A DNA stretch of 64,000 nucleotides from Puniceicoccus vermicola (GTDB lineage Bacteria; Verrucomicrobiota; Verrucomicrobiia; Opitutales; Puniceicoccaceae), in NCBI RefSeq assembly GCF_014230055.1, contig NZ_JACHVA010000053.1:1-64000 (forward strand), in the 5' to 3' direction. Every line of letters begins with the position of its first letter. The first letter of the stretch is position 1. Under the pieces are notes generated by a model that was given only the letters and a program-made list of their open reading frames with translations, made no database searches and was not told the origin of the DNA. Shown piece by piece: positions 7,777-19,300 of the stretch. The position numbers and the translations under genes were made by a program.

Positions 7777-8724
7777 CTACTTTCCAAGAAGCTCTTTCGC
7801 CCGGTTCAGCGTTTCTTTCTCTTCTTCACTGAGCGAACCAAAACCGGAAGAATTGATCTTATCGAGGATGCGATCGACCTCCTCCCGGAGGTTTGTCTTC
7901 TTCTTGGTCGATCGGGTTGGGGTGGACTTCGTTTTCGCCGCCCCACTCACGTTCACCTTGTATCGAGGACTGACGGATCCTTTGCCCTCACGTTTGCCCA
8001 GGCGAACCTTCGGCAAAGAAAATGCCCGGAACCAATTCTCATAGCGAAAGAAGAGAAAAGCGGCAGCCATCCCGCCCAAGTGGGCCGAATGAGCAATCTT
8101 CGCCCCCCCCAACAATTCACGGCTACTCCCAATCTCACTGAAAAGCAGGCCAAAGGTTTCCAGCCCGAGAACTCCCCAAGCGATCCATTTAGGGAGAACG
8201 GTCACCGGAATCACAAAGAATAAAAGGAGAGTAATCGGCTCATTCGGATTCCGCAGACAAAAATAGATGAGAAGCCCCAACGCTCCGGCAGAAGCCCCAA
8301 TCACGAGCCCACCAGATCCGCCCCAATTCACCAGGGCCCAAGCAACTCCGCCCAAAACTGCCGCGAAGAGATAAAGTTTCAGAAGCAGTTCAGCTCCCAG
8401 GCGAATTTCCACCATTCGCCCAATAAAAAAGATGATCAAGCCATTGGCCAAGAGATGGAACAAACTCCCATGAAACAAACTATAGGTGAGCAAGGTCCAT
8501 ATCCTGAAGTGCTCCAAATTCCCGTCCGACAACGCGAACCAGTTCGGCAGCAACCCTCCGACGGCCCCACCACGAGCATTCAGAAGACCATCCATGCCAA
8601 AGAATAGCTGGAGAATATTCTGCAAGAGGAATACTACTCCCAAGACGATAAGGATCCAGCCGAACATCGGAATGTTCCGTTGAAATCCCGCGGACTGGCG
8701 CATGTATGGACGATCGTAGAGCAT
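7777..8724 (-). CDS. Rhomboid family intramembrane serine protease (1)
   Basis: A 315-aa polytopic protein with rhomboid signatures. HGSLFHLLANG (about 85-95) provides the conserved His/Asn of TM2, GASAG holds the nucleophile Ser145, and AHSAHLGG holds the catalytic His215. Six hydrophobic helices are visible from about residue 20 to 230. A basic linker and a C-terminal charged helical tail (about 245-315) follow. That tail resembles the short C-terminal helical segment seen in many rhomboids of this group. The ATG at 8724 has GAGG about 5 bases upstream and is preferred over an upstream TTG. The substrate cannot be told from sequence. It lies 121 bases downstream of RAYT 1 on the same strand. 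Confidence 0.88.
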   Translation of the reverse strand: MLYDRPYMRQSAGFQRNIPMFGWILIVLGVVFLLQNILQLFFGMDGLLNARGGAVGGLLPNWFALSDGNLEHFRIWTLLTYSLFHGSLFHLLANGLIIFFIGRMVEIRLGAELLLKLYLFAAVLGGVAWALVNWGGSGGLVIGASAGALGLLIYFCLRNPNEPITLLLFFVIPVTVLPKWIAWGVLGLETFGLLFSEIGSSRELLGGAKIAHSAHLGGMAAAFLFFRYENWFRAFSLPKVRLGKREGKGSVSPRYKVNVSGAAKTKSTPTRSTKKKTNLREEVDRILDKINSSGFGSLSEEEKETLNRAKELLGK

Positions 8725-8845
8725 GTGAACCTCGGAAGGAAACAAAAGAACCCATCAGGAGGCAACGCAAACCACCAACTTTAGACAGGCGGCGTGATTT
8801 CATGAGCTAGCCAGCCAAGGAAGGCCACCCTCATCCCCCACCAAC

Positions 8846-9796
8846 CTATCGAAACAGCTTGGAGCGCAACCCAGTCCCAACTGCCAAACCACCCCAGTCA
8901 GCCCCACTCATCGCATGCGCCCGCTTGGGACGCTTCCCCGGATCTTCCTGCACCTGCTCCTCCACAAATGAGGCCGATCCCAGCACCATCCCATCGGTAA
9001 AGTACCGCACCCGGCACCGCAAAACCACAGACAGAGGCAATTTCCCCTTCTCCTTTTCCAGAACCCGAACCGCTTCTTCCCGCGAGATCGACTTCTTCTC
9101 CTCCTTCTCCCCAGCCCAGGCGCCATACAAAGTCTGCCGATACCCAGCCAGATCCTTGTCCACCACAGAAAGCCCGGCTCGAGCCATCCGGCCACCACCG
9201 AGCGCCTCGGCATACCCACAAAACCGGTAATCCTTAGGGTCTGACACCAAACCCGCCCGAACTGCGTTCAGATCAATATAGGCAGCCACCGTCCGCAGGG
9301 CCCAACGGTCCCCTTCCACCAGGACACTCTTAAACCGCTCACACCAAAGCGGTCCAAAACGATCCCGTGATCGATTGAACCACATCGCAAAACGCTGTTT
9401 CAGAGTCTTCATCATCCAGGAAACATCCCCCATCCGACGCAAAAGGCTCTTCCGCAAATCCCTCCCTTCCGAAGTATTCTCCCGAAGATGCTCCTCTAAA
9501 ACCTCCGCCGGCATGGGATTCCAAGGCGTAGGCTTCGGATAAAGCCGACGATACCGACGAACCAACTCCTCATCCGAAATATGAACCTCCGCCGGCACCT
9601 CCACCAGGATATGGAAGTGGTTCTTCATCACCGCATAAGTAACCACCCGAATCCCCGAGAAATCAGCCACCTGCCAGATCATCTTCCGCAATACCTCCCT
9701 CTCACGATCCCCAAAGAGAGCCTCCCCATTCACTGTCCGACTCATCACATGATAGTAAGCTGTCTGTCCATCGAGGCGCATCCGTTTTCTTCTCAT
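8846..9796 (-). CDS. REP-associated tyrosine transposase (RAYT, Y1/HUH family), copy 1
   Basis: A single-strand nuclease of the Y1_Tnp (IS200/IS605-like) superfamily, thought to act on REP hairpins. The HUH motif is NHFHILVEV (His60, His62). A helix bearing AAYIDLNAVRAGLV (about 180-193) is the usual RAYT context, with YIDLNxVRAG as the family signature. The protein is 316 aa from the ATG at 9796; a TTG 24 bases upstream is possible. It is about three-quarters identical by eye to the RAYT at 40182-41129, including the C-terminal GADWGGL..GTGLR..LFR. It carries no terminal inverted repeats and looks like a domesticated single-copy gene. The palindromic repeats around trkAH and at 11945 are plausible substrates. 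Confidence 0.9.
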   Translation of the reverse strand: MRRKRMRLDGQTAYYHVMSRTVNGEALFGDREREVLRKMIWQVADFSGIRVVTYAVMKNHFHILVEVPAEVHISDEELVRRYRRLYPKPTPWNPMPAEVLEEHLRENTSEGRDLRKSLLRRMGDVSWMMKTLKQRFAMWFNRSRDRFGPLWCERFKSVLVEGDRWALRTVAAYIDLNAVRAGLVSDPKDYRFCGYAEALGGGRMARAGLSVVDKDLAGYRQTLYGAWAGEKEEKKSISREEAVRVLEKEKGKLPLSVVLRCRVRYFTDGMVLGSASFVEEQVQEDPGKRPKRAHAMSGADWGGLAVGTGLRSKLFR

Positions 9797-9893
9797 GGTC
9801 CCAGTAGAGCAGACTTTCAAATGGAGATCAAACTTTTAAACCTGGTTTATTAAATTGTGATATCTCAGCCTCAATGTGAATCAGAGGAAGGAT

Positions 9894-10046
9894 TTATTGT
9901 TTCTCTACGTCGGAAGGTTCGACCTCGAAACCGTGCATGTGTTCGGTTTCTCCTTTGGTGGTCAAAACTTTCCAGATGCACCAGATGAAGAGAGCTGTTA
10001 CGCCTCCCACTGATGCGAGTAATACGATCCAACCGCCTGGGCTCAT
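9894..10046 (-). CDS. metS: Small single-TM subunit of NSS transporter (MetS-like)
   Basis: A 50-codon gene starting at the ATG at 10044-10046, read leftward to TAA at 9894. It begins [15 protein letters not shown], has one hydrophobic helix (about residues 5-25, ending IWCIWKVL) and an acidic tail rich in E, H and D. Its ATG overlaps the TGA of the upstream SLC6-type transporter as ATGA, so translation is coupled. Bacterial NSS methionine/alanine importers (MetP) are often followed by just such a tiny one-helix protein, MetS, needed for transport. The identification rests on position, size and topology; sequence identity in this family is low. Confidence 0.78.
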   Translation of the reverse strand: MSPGGWIVLLASVGGVTALFIWCIWKVLTTKGETEHMHGFEVEPSDVEKQ

Positions 10047-11830
10047 AGACTATCCCCCATTTTCTTGGTTTGATTAATGTTTGCCTGAATCTTTCGCTTT
10101 GATGGAACCATGAGGATGGCTGCGATTAGAAGGATTAGGATCATTCCTACGCCGGTCCAGGCGATCGGATTGGGATCGATGAAGAGGTCTTTGATTTTGT
10201 CGCTCACTTTGGGTTGGTCGTCGCCAAAGGCTTGGCCTAAGACGCTTTTGTAGAACCATCCGAGTAAGGTCAGGAGGAGGAAGGCTGGGGTTATGTATTT
10301 GATGATGAAACCATAAACGGGAGGGATGCGGATGGCTGAACCCAATTGGGCCTCCTTCAAACCCTTCTTCCCCCCGATCACCCAACCGAAAAGGATGACT
10401 TGGGCTAAAGCTAAGAGGACCATGAGAAGATTGGTCACCCAGAAGTCCAAGGTATCCAAGAGCTTCAGGTTCGCGCTGTAGTAGATGACTAGGAAACCTC
10501 CGATTCCGGTCACTACTCCCAGAATCAGGACCGAACGGCGGCGGTTGATCAGGAAGGCGTCCTCAAGATAGGCGATCCCCGGCTGAAGCATGGAGAGGGA
10601 ACTGGTTACCGCAGCTAGGAAGAGGAGAAAGAAAAAGGCGAAGCCGAAGAATTGGCCTAATGGCATTTCCGCAAAGACCATGGGGAGAACGGTGAACCCG
10701 ACTCCGAAGGTACTTAGCCCCATTGAGGCAAGTCCTGCGACTCCGAAGAAAGCGACCCCCGCGGGGATGCTGATCAATCCGCCAATGCCCACCTCGCAAA
10801 ATTCGTTCGCACTCGACGCCGCCAGGGAACTGAGAACGACGTCGTCGCGCCTTCCTAAATAACTGGAGTAGGTAATGATTACTCCGAAACCGACCGAGAG
10901 AGAGAAGAAAATCTGGCCGGCCGCCGCTAACCAAAGATCGAAATCACCCAACTGAGCGAGTATCCCCTTTTCTTCGAATCGATATTTCTCCGGATTGGCG
11001 GCCGCCTTGGCTTTCGCCGCCTCAATGTTTTTCGCCTCAACCACTTCCTGATGCGTGCCATGATTCCATGAATAATCGTCTTCCTGACCTTGCAGCGGCT
11101 TTCCGTCGGGGCCAACCGCGCGCTCGACCAAATAATTCTTCGTGGGATTCCACATAAATCCCAGCCCGGTGTCCACGTTGCGGTCCGGCATTGAAGGATC
11201 GGGGGTGCCGAGGGTCAGGACGCGGACCAGAATTACGAGCGCAATCAGGACCAGCGTCGGCATGGCAAACTTACAAAAGAATTCGATCCCTTTCGAAATT
11301 CCCCGATAGATGAGGAAGAAATTGAGAGCAAAAACGGCGACGAAATAGATCCCGACATGCTGCACGTCGAAGTGAACCGCCGACCCGTTTTCGGAGATCC
11401 CGACGAGGCTGCCAAAGAAGGCGGTCGCTTCCGACGACTTCTCAAAGCCCATTACGCCCCTCAGATAGTTGACCGCATAGGCCAAGCACCAGGCCTCGAT
11501 CACTACGTAATACATGTAAATGCAGACCGGAACAACAAAGGCGATCACCCCGACAAACCGGGCGCCCATCGAGTTGCAGATCGCCCCGAAGATCCCGGGC
11601 GCACTGTTGAACCCGTATCGCCCTCCAGCTCTCCCCATCGTCCACTCGATCCAGCAAACGGGCAAGCCGATGAGAAGGAAGGCGATGAAATAGGCGATCA
11701 TGAAAGATCCGCCCCCATACTGCGCGACCTGCCCCGGGAACCGAAGAAAATTCCCCAGGCCCACGGCACTCCCGGCCACTGCGAGGATGACTCCCATCCG
11801 AGAAGACCATGTTTCGTTCTGCGACGCCAT
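10043..11830 (-). CDS. Sodium-dependent transporter, SLC6/NSS family (MetP-like)
   Basis: A sodium-coupled amino-acid-type symporter of the inner membrane. The first helix carries the NSS signature [13 protein letters not shown] (about 19-31), where sodium and substrate bind; the usual W of NxWRFP is L here. About 12 hydrophobic helices follow, including [15 protein letters not shown] (TM6 region). From the ATG at 11830 the protein is 595 aa, longer than the common 440-510 aa. Part of this is a hydrophilic insertion of about 70 residues between FMWNP and the next helix, rich in Lys/Glu/Ala. The MetS-like gene overlaps its stop codon, which points to methionine/alanine-type substrates, though this is only inferred. 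No strong Shine-Dalgarno is visible. Confidence 0.9.
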   Translation of the reverse strand: MASQNETWSSRMGVILAVAGSAVGLGNFLRFPGQVAQYGGGSFMIAYFIAFLLIGLPVCWIEWTMGRAGGRYGFNSAPGIFGAICNSMGARFVGVIAFVVPVCIYMYYVVIEAWCLAYAVNYLRGVMGFEKSSEATAFFGSLVGISENGSAVHFDVQHVGIYFVAVFALNFFLIYRGISKGIEFFCKFAMPTLVLIALVILVRVLTLGTPDPSMPDRNVDTGLGFMWNPTKNYLVERAVGPDGKPLQGQEDDYSWNHGTHQEVVEAKNIEAAKAKAAANPEKYRFEEKGILAQLGDFDLWLAAAGQIFFSLSVGFGVIITYSSYLGRRDDVVLSSLAASSANEFCEVGIGGLISIPAGVAFFGVAGLASMGLSTFGVGFTVLPMVFAEMPLGQFFGFAFFFLLFLAAVTSSLSMLQPGIAYLEDAFLINRRRSVLILGVVTGIGGFLVIYYSANLKLLDTLDFWVTNLLMVLLALAQVILFGWVIGGKKGLKEAQLGSAIRIPPVYGFIIKYITPAFLLLTLLGWFYKSVLGQAFGDDQPKVSDKIKDLFIDPNPIAWTGVGMILILLIAAILMVPSKRKIQANINQTKKMGDSL

Positions 11831-11944
11831 GAGGTGAAAACTACAGGAAAGCTGCCTCGACAAACAAGGTTTTAGGTGTGGGGAGAATCCAACCGGGAAG
11901 CAGGAGCAATGATGAGATGGTTTTGCTGCTCATCAAATAATCAA

Positions 11945-11958
11945 GGGCAGGCTGCCTG
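11945..11958. repeat. Isolated REP-like palindrome
   Basis: GGCAG-G-CTGCC with flanking GG...TGTGG matches the core of the AACAGGCAGCCTGCCTGTT module in the repeats around trkAH. It is an orphan REP-like element in the roughly 190-base gap between the FadL-type gene and the SLC6 transporter start. The rest of that gap shows nothing further. Confidence 0.5.
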
Positions 11959-12023
11959 TGGGACTAGAGGCGGATTGAATTCCGCAATCTCCTTCTCGGA
12001 TTTGGGAAACTGTCCTGCTCGCT

Positions 12024-13289
12024 CTAAAAGCTCGCTCCGATGCTCATCGAAAAGAGATGAAGCTGGCTCTCCATTTCGCCGGAAACTCCGTTGGCGACGG
12101 TGGTGCGGTCCTCATAAAGCACATACGAATATCCCAGACCGAGATACCACATTTCCCATCTCTTGGTGATACCAATGGTGAAGGCGTTTTGGTCGGCATC
12201 GGGAATGGTGGTGCTGAGGGTGCTGTCGGGAATGGGGCTCTCGAAATATTGATAGCTTCCGTGCAGCCGAATGCCGTCCTGCAGGTCGTAGCGGAGACTG
12301 ATTCCCAGGGTGTAAGAATCCTTCCAGTCCTCCGGGATTACATTATTGCCCCCGAAGAGAGCGGTATTCTGCCCAAAATCGAGATCGAGTTCATCGAAAG
12401 ACGAAAAGCCGACCCACTCAAACTGGATCTCAGCCTGCAGGGCCTCGGTCAGTTTGCGCCCATAGCCCAAGCCGACAATCTGGGGAAAAGTGATATTGGT
12501 CCCCGCTTCGCCATTCTCCGTAAAACCGAGGGATTGGGCCTGAGGAGTCAAGTTGCCCAAGGTGCCATCTCCAGAATAGTCGACCGGAATCTCAGACCGC
12601 CAGGTAGCGACCAGCCGATCCTTTTCCGTAACATCCCAAGTGACTGCCAGATTGGCCCCCAAGCCCCAGCCATCCATATCGGCCTCGGCCACGGTCTCGG
12701 ACGAGACGAGCGGAATCCCCTGAAACGCCACGGGAGGGAAATATTGTTCTAGCCGAAGCCGGGAATACATAAAATTCAATCCGCCCGCCACCGCTAGACT
12801 CTCATTGACCCGATAGGCCACCGTCGGATTAATGCGGACAGTCAGCAATTCGCTGGAATACGGGGCACTGTAGCGGAGGAGGCCTCCCGGCGCAAAAGCA
12901 CCCGTCTGTTCCCAGTCCGCGGCCAAGCCAAAGGGAACCGAAACTCCCAAGCCGAAGGCCCATTTGCCGTCCGCAAAAGGTACGACCCCGTAAGCATTGG
13001 GGAGAAACTTCAGCGGTTCACCCGATTTCGCCGTCATGCCATTGTCGTAGTCAACCTCATAGGAAATATGTACGAAGGCTGGGGCAAAGAGGACCTCACG
13101 GTCTTCAAAATCAACAAGATTCGCCGGATTCTCGGTGACTGCCGTCGCGTCGTCGATGAATGCCAACCGTCCTCCAGACTGTCCGAGCGCATAGGCACCT
13201 GGCGCGGCATTCCGAAACCCCTCCGCTCCCAAGGAAGAGGTCAACAGGGGAAAAAGGAAAAGGAGGGGTTTTTGAATGGGGCGGAACAT
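12024..13289 (-). CDS. Outer membrane porin of the OmpP1/FadL/TodX family
   Basis: A predicted 421-aa outer-membrane beta-barrel for uptake of hydrophobic compounds such as fatty acids. It starts with a signal peptide (MFRPIQKPLLFLFPLL, cleavage near SLGAEG). The FadL-type N-terminal plug region follows, with RNAAPGAYALGQSGG and the family's NPANLVDF motif (about 56-63). The rest shows alternating amphipathic strands with aromatic girdles and ends in a strand finishing with Phe (MSIGASF), as needed for BAM insertion. It is transcribed away from the PKS gene; the 98-base gap must hold both promoters. A role in handling a lipid made by the neighbouring cluster is possible but unproven. Confidence 0.88.
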   Translation of the reverse strand: MFRPIQKPLLFLFPLLTSSLGAEGFRNAAPGAYALGQSGGRLAFIDDATAVTENPANLVDFEDREVLFAPAFVHISYEVDYDNGMTAKSGEPLKFLPNAYGVVPFADGKWAFGLGVSVPFGLAADWEQTGAFAPGGLLRYSAPYSSELLTVRINPTVAYRVNESLAVAGGLNFMYSRLRLEQYFPPVAFQGIPLVSSETVAEADMDGWGLGANLAVTWDVTEKDRLVATWRSEIPVDYSGDGTLGNLTPQAQSLGFTENGEAGTNITFPQIVGLGYGRKLTEALQAEIQFEWVGFSSFDELDLDFGQNTALFGGNNVIPEDWKDSYTLGISLRYDLQDGIRLHGSYQYFESPIPDSTLSTTIPDADQNAFTIGITKRWEMWYLGLGYSYVLYEDRTTVANGVSGEMESQLHLFSMSIGASF

Positions 13290-13387
13290 GAAAACTAATG
13301 CTTGGGGGATTTACCCACAATTTCAGTCCACGGTAAAGGTTCTTTCTTCTCGTCTGCCTGTTAAAATTTCTCTAAAACCAAGCATTG

Positions 13388-16300
13388 ATGCCTCAAAAAA
13401 TCGCGATCATCGGAATCGGCCTCCGGCTCCCTCCTACCAGTGAAAGCCCCGACACATTCTGGAAGTTTCTATGCGAGGCGGGCGATGCGATCGCTCCCGT
13501 CCCCAGCGACCGCTGGGATCTCCGTCGGTTTTACGACCCGGACCCGGCGCGCCCAGGCAAAACCTATGTAGCCCGCGGGGGATTCCTGCAAAACGACGTG
13601 CGGCGTTTCGATCCCATGGCATTCGGAATCTCGCCTCGCGAAGCGAACGGAATAGACCCGCAACAGCGCCTACTCATGGAGAGCGCTTGGGAAACCTTCG
13701 AAGACGCGGGAATCCCCTTGGAACGTATTGAGAATTCCCGAACAGGAGTCTTTCTCGGAGGCTTCTGCCTCGATCATCTTCTCCAGATATCTCAACCCGC
13801 GAACCGCACCCAGGTATCCTCCCACTCGGCGACGAGCGGGTCGATGACAATACTTGCGAATCGACTTTCCTACGTATTCAACCTACGGGGACCTAGTTTC
13901 ACCCTCGATACAGCCTGCTCCTCCTCCCTAGTCGCCTTACACTGCGCCTGCCGCTCCATCGAAAATGGAGAATGCGAGCTGGCCCTGGCCGGCGGGTCCA
14001 ACGTCATGATGCGTCCGGAATATCCGATCATGATGAGCAAGGGGCATTTTCTCTCGGACCACGGGAATTGCCGAACCTTCGACACGACGGCGGCCGGATA
14101 TGCCCGCGGTGAAGGGGCGGCTATGGTGCTGCTGAAACCGTTGGACAAAGCGATTGCCGACGGGGACGCTATCCACGCCGTCATCTGCGGATCGGGGATC
14201 AATCAGGACGGGCGCACCTCGGGCATCTCTCTACCGAACAGCGAAGCGCAGGAATCTCTGATGAGAGAAGTCTACGAGAACGCGGGCGTCGCACCTGGCT
14301 CCGTCGATTACGTGGAGGCTCATGGGACCGGAACTCAGGCTGGAGATCCGGCCGAGGCGCGGGCTCTGGACGCAGTGTTTCGGGAAGGCCGCTCCAACCC
14401 CCTGACCGTCGGCTCGGTGAAGACCAACATCGGTCACCTCGAAGCCGCTGCGGGTATCGCGGGAATCATCAAAACCGCATTGATCCTCCGTCACCGAAAG
14501 GTTCCCCAAAACCTCCACTTCCAGAACCCCAACCCCAAGATTCCCTTCGACGAATATTGCCTCAAAGTTCCCGAGAAAAGCGAGGCTCTCCCCACTTTCG
14601 AAGAAAAGGCCGAGCTCTTCGCCGGCGTCAATTCATTCGGCTATGGCGGCACGAATGCCCACATCATTCTCTCCAGCCCTCCAGCCCCCACCCCGGCCAC
14701 CCAGAATCCCGATAACGAAACTCCCCGGATCTTCCCGTTTTCGGCGAGGAGCCCGGAGGCCCTGCGCGAGACCGCTTCGCGCCTGGCCTTCACGATCCGG
14801 CGCCGGAAAGATCTACAACTCGACGACCTCTACCACAGCTTAACAGAACGGCGATCCCACCTAAGTCATCGGGGAGCGATCATCGCCTCCAGCGCTCAAG
14901 ATCTCCGGTCGAAGCTGATGGCAGCTTCGACCGGAGAGGAATCTCCCGAAATTCGCCTTTCGGGAGAAACGGCTTCACCCGCTAAGGGACCCGTATTCGT
15001 CTGCACTGGTATGGGCCCGCAGTGGTGGGCGATGGGTCGAGAACTCTTCGAGAAGGAACCGATCTGTCGTGAAACACTCGACGAGATCGACGCTTCATTT
15101 CAGCGCGTCAGTGGTTGGTCGATCGCCGAAGCGATGCTCGCGAGCGAAGCCGACTCCCGCATGACCCGCACGGAAGTCGCCCAACCGGCGAATTTCGTTC
15201 TACAGGTGGCTTTGGCTCGGCTCTGGCAATCCTGGGGCATTGAGCCCAGCGCCATCGTCGGCCACAGTGTTGGAGAAGTCTCGGCGGCCTATCTATCCGG
15301 AGTCCATACCTTGGAAGAAGCGGTCGCCGTCAGCTACCACCGTAGTCGTCTCCAGCAACAAGAGGCGGGCAAAGGGAAGATGCTGGCCGTGGGACTCTCG
15401 GAAGAAGGAGTTGCTCCCTACCTCGAAGGGGTTGAGGGCGTCTCGGTCGCAGCGATCAACAGCTTCGCATCTGTCACGCTTTCCGGAGATTCGGAGGCCC
15501 TGCAATCGATTGCCTCGCGTCTCGAGGAGGAGAGCCTTTTCCATAAATTTCTCCGCGTCGAAGTGGCTTACCACAGCCCGCAGATGGAACCACTTCGGGA
15601 TGAGCTCCTGTCTTCGCTCGAATCACTCTCTCCGAAAAGCCCGAAAATTCCGCTGATCTCGACGGTCAGCGGGGATTTCTCGGACGGCAGCGAATGGACG
15701 GCGGATTACTGGTGGAAGAACGTCCGCCAACCCGTTCGCTTCGCCGCCGCGACCGCTACCCTGCTCGACAAGGAGTTCGGCCATTTCCTGGAAGTCGGCC
15801 CGCATCCGGTCCTCGGCAATTCCATCCGAGAGGTCGCTGCTGACCGGGGACACGCCATCCACCTCTTTCCCTCGATTCGCCGCAAGGAAGCGGAACTCGC
15901 CACGATGCGCACGTCACTGGCCGACCTATACGACTCTGGAATATCTCCGGACTGGAAAGCCCTCTCGCCCTCGTCGGGTCGATTTGTCCGGTTGCCGTCC
16001 TATCCGTGGCAGCGTCAATCCTATTGGAGCGAAACCCCGGAAGCGCGGATGGACCGACTCGGACTCCCCGGGCCCATTTACCAAAACCAGAAAATCCACG
16101 CAGCGCACCCCACCTGGGAAGTAGAGATCAATCGGGGCTTTTTCCCATTTCTCCCTGACCATGGAGTGCAGAACCAAGTGGTTTTCCCGGGTATGGGCTA
16201 CATCGAAGCGGCGCTCCTCCTCAACCAGAGTGTTCACGGCACCCGGAGTTGCGTGCTAAGCGACGTGGATTTCGAGAAGTTCCTCATCGTCGAATCCGAA

Positions 16301-19300
16301 CGACTTCAACACCTCGTTTCTTCCCTCGATCCGGAAACCCGCCGTTTCGAGATCGCCAGCCGCGTGCAGGACGAACTCGAAAGCCATCAGCGCCATGCGC
16401 GAGGAAGAATCTCCCCCGGCTCAGACGAGAGCGAAGCGCCCACCCTCGACATCGCATCGGCCCGGGAACAAGCCCCCCGCCCGCTTCCCCTCAAGGCCCT
16501 GTATGAAAAGATGGAACGCCGCGGACTTCACTACGGCCCCGCATTCCGCCCTATCGAAGAAATCCAGCTGGGCCCCGATTGTTTCTTCGCCACCATCGAT
16601 ACGGGTGACCGCGATCTCCACCAAGACGGGCACACGCTTCACCCCACAATTCTCGATGCCTGCCTCCAACCTATTCTCTACATCGCACGAGGAGAGAACC
16701 TGTATGTCCCAAATGGTATTCGTCGTGTCCAATTTTTCGGCACGAAGGGCACTCGATTCCACGCCTTTGGTAGACTGCGCAAGCAAACGGCCCAGTCTCT
16801 CGACGGCGACGTCTGGATCGCCGACGAGGAGGGCCGGGCGGTCGCCATCGTCGAAAACGTCACCTGCCAATCGGTAGACACCGAAGCTGCGCTCGGGGAA
16901 AAGAACGACAGCTACATCCCCGAATGGGAACCGGAGCCACTGGAACCCGTAGACGACCCCAAGTTGATGGGTTCGGCACTCCTCATCGCCGACGAAAAAT
17001 CGACCGACACCGCTCTACTCGAGTCCCTCCAGAATCAAGGCGGAGAAGTACTCCGACTCAATGAAAGCGGCGACCTTTCCTCACAAATCCTCGAAGCGTT
17101 GAAGCGAACCCTCCCCGAAGGAGGCCCGATCCTCACCTTCCTCGGAACGATTCCGTGCGATTCGGAAGACTACGAAGCAATCCTATCCCCTCATCAGAAG
17201 TTTCTGGAAATCGCCCGCGCCCTCCAGTCATTCGAGCACCCCTACGACCTGACCGTTGTCACTCGAAACAGCACACCGGGCCTCGACTCCGGCCAAAGGG
17301 GAACCCTTACGACAGCGGCATTCGCGGCCCTGGGGACCTTGGCTATCAACGAAAGCCATTCCGGCAGTTTCCGATCCATCGACCTCGGCAACGAATCCGA
17401 CGGAACCGGAATCATCCTGAACGAAATCTCGGCGGACTCGCGGGGAGAGATCGCCTGGTTGCGGGGAGAACGGCAGGTTCGTCGATTGAAAAGAGAGCCA
17501 CTGCCGACCGCCACAATCCCTCTCATCACCACCTCGGTCGACGAACCGATCGCCTTACATCCGGATGCGGGCCGGCGTATCGACGGCCTCGGATATCGAA
17601 GCGCTCAAAGACAAGAGCCGGGTCCAGGCGAGGTGGAAATCAGAGTCCTCGCCGCAGGCATCGGCGAAAAGGATACACTCAAAGTCCTTGGCAAGCTGAG
17701 TAGCATCGCCACCCGCGATACTTTCTCCGAAGATCATCTCGGCCTGGAATGCATGGGAGAAATCGTGCGCACTGGCACAGAAGTCGGCCCAGACATGATC
17801 GGACGCAAAGTCATCGGCTTCGTCCCTGGAGCGTTTTGTTCCCATGCAACCGTCTCCGCCGACCTTCTCGTCGCCGCCCCGGAAGGGCTTGGAAAGGCAG
17901 CCGCCGGCATCTCAATGGCCTACGTCACCGCAACCCACGCGCTCGAAGGAGTCGCATCTCTCCGAGCCGAGGAGCGGGTGTTGATTCTAGAAGCCTCCGG
18001 CGAAGTGGGCCGGGCCGCGGTCGCCGTATCTCGTCGCATCGGTGCCACGATCTTCGCGACAGCCGATGAAGACGAAGCTCACGACCTCGAAAAAACTCAG
18101 GAAGTCCGGCGAGTCTATGCTGCCGGAGATGCGGGATTGGTCGAAACGATCCGGCGGGATATCGGAGACGAAGGTTTCGACGTGATTCTCAGCCCCTCAT
18201 CCACCCGCGATCATTCGGAGAGCCTTTCCCTGCTTCGCCCCGGCGGACGCTTCATCGAGACGGGGAAGAGGCGTATCCTGGAGAACGGGGCATTACCTTT
18301 ACGGGCCTTCAACGAAAACCTTCTTTTCGCCTCAGTCGATACGGACCGCCTCCTGAAGCAACGGCCCACTTTGATCCGGGAACTACTGGAAGAGATGGTG
18401 GGTCGATTTAACCGGGGCGAATACAACCTGCCGGCTTGCCGGGAATTCCCCGCCTCCGCAGTGCACGAGGCATTCGAAGTTGCGGGAAAGGGCCACGAAA
18501 AAGTGATCCTCGATTTCTCTACCGGCACGGTGGACATCCCCGCTTCAACGCGCATACCGGGGGAAATCCATCGCGACGGGGCCTACCTCATCACCGGTGG
18601 AACCTCCGGCTTCGGTCTGGAAACGGCGAAGTGGCTGGCCCGGGAAGGCGCGGGCAGGATCATTCTCCTCAGCCGCCGCGGACGGGACGTGGACGGACTG
18701 GAAGAAAGCCTCACCCAGATTTCGGACGAGACCGCGGAGGTGCTGGTCGAAGCGGGCGACGTGACGGACGAGCCGACCCTACGACGCATCGGCGAACTCA
18801 TGAACTCGGAGGGACTTCACCCGGCCGGAGTCATCCACGCGGCCATGGTTCTTGACGACGCGCCCCTCCCCGAGATGACCCCTGAGCGATTCGAACGAGT
18901 CATGCGGCCGAAAGTGGGCGGACTCCTCGCGATCGAGAAGGCCCTGCCCTGTTCCGAACTCGATTTCCTCGTCCTCTACTCTTCCATTTCGTCGCTGATC
19001 GGAAATCGCGGCCAGGCCAACTATGTTGCCGCAAACGGTATTCTCGACGCCATGGCCCAAAGACTCCGGAAAAAGGGCGCTCCGGCCATCTCGATCAACT
19101 GGGGGGCCCTTGCAGAAACCGGGGTCATCGCCCGGTCCGCCAACCTCGAAGGCATTTTGACCTCGGCGGGAGTCGAGGGCCTCACCAATCAGGAGGCCTT
19201 GCGATTTCTGCGGCGAGCGCTGAAGGCGGACCTGCCCCACGTCGCCGCCTTTTCGGTGGACTGGAACCGCTGGAAGGAGAGCCATCCGGCACTGACCACC

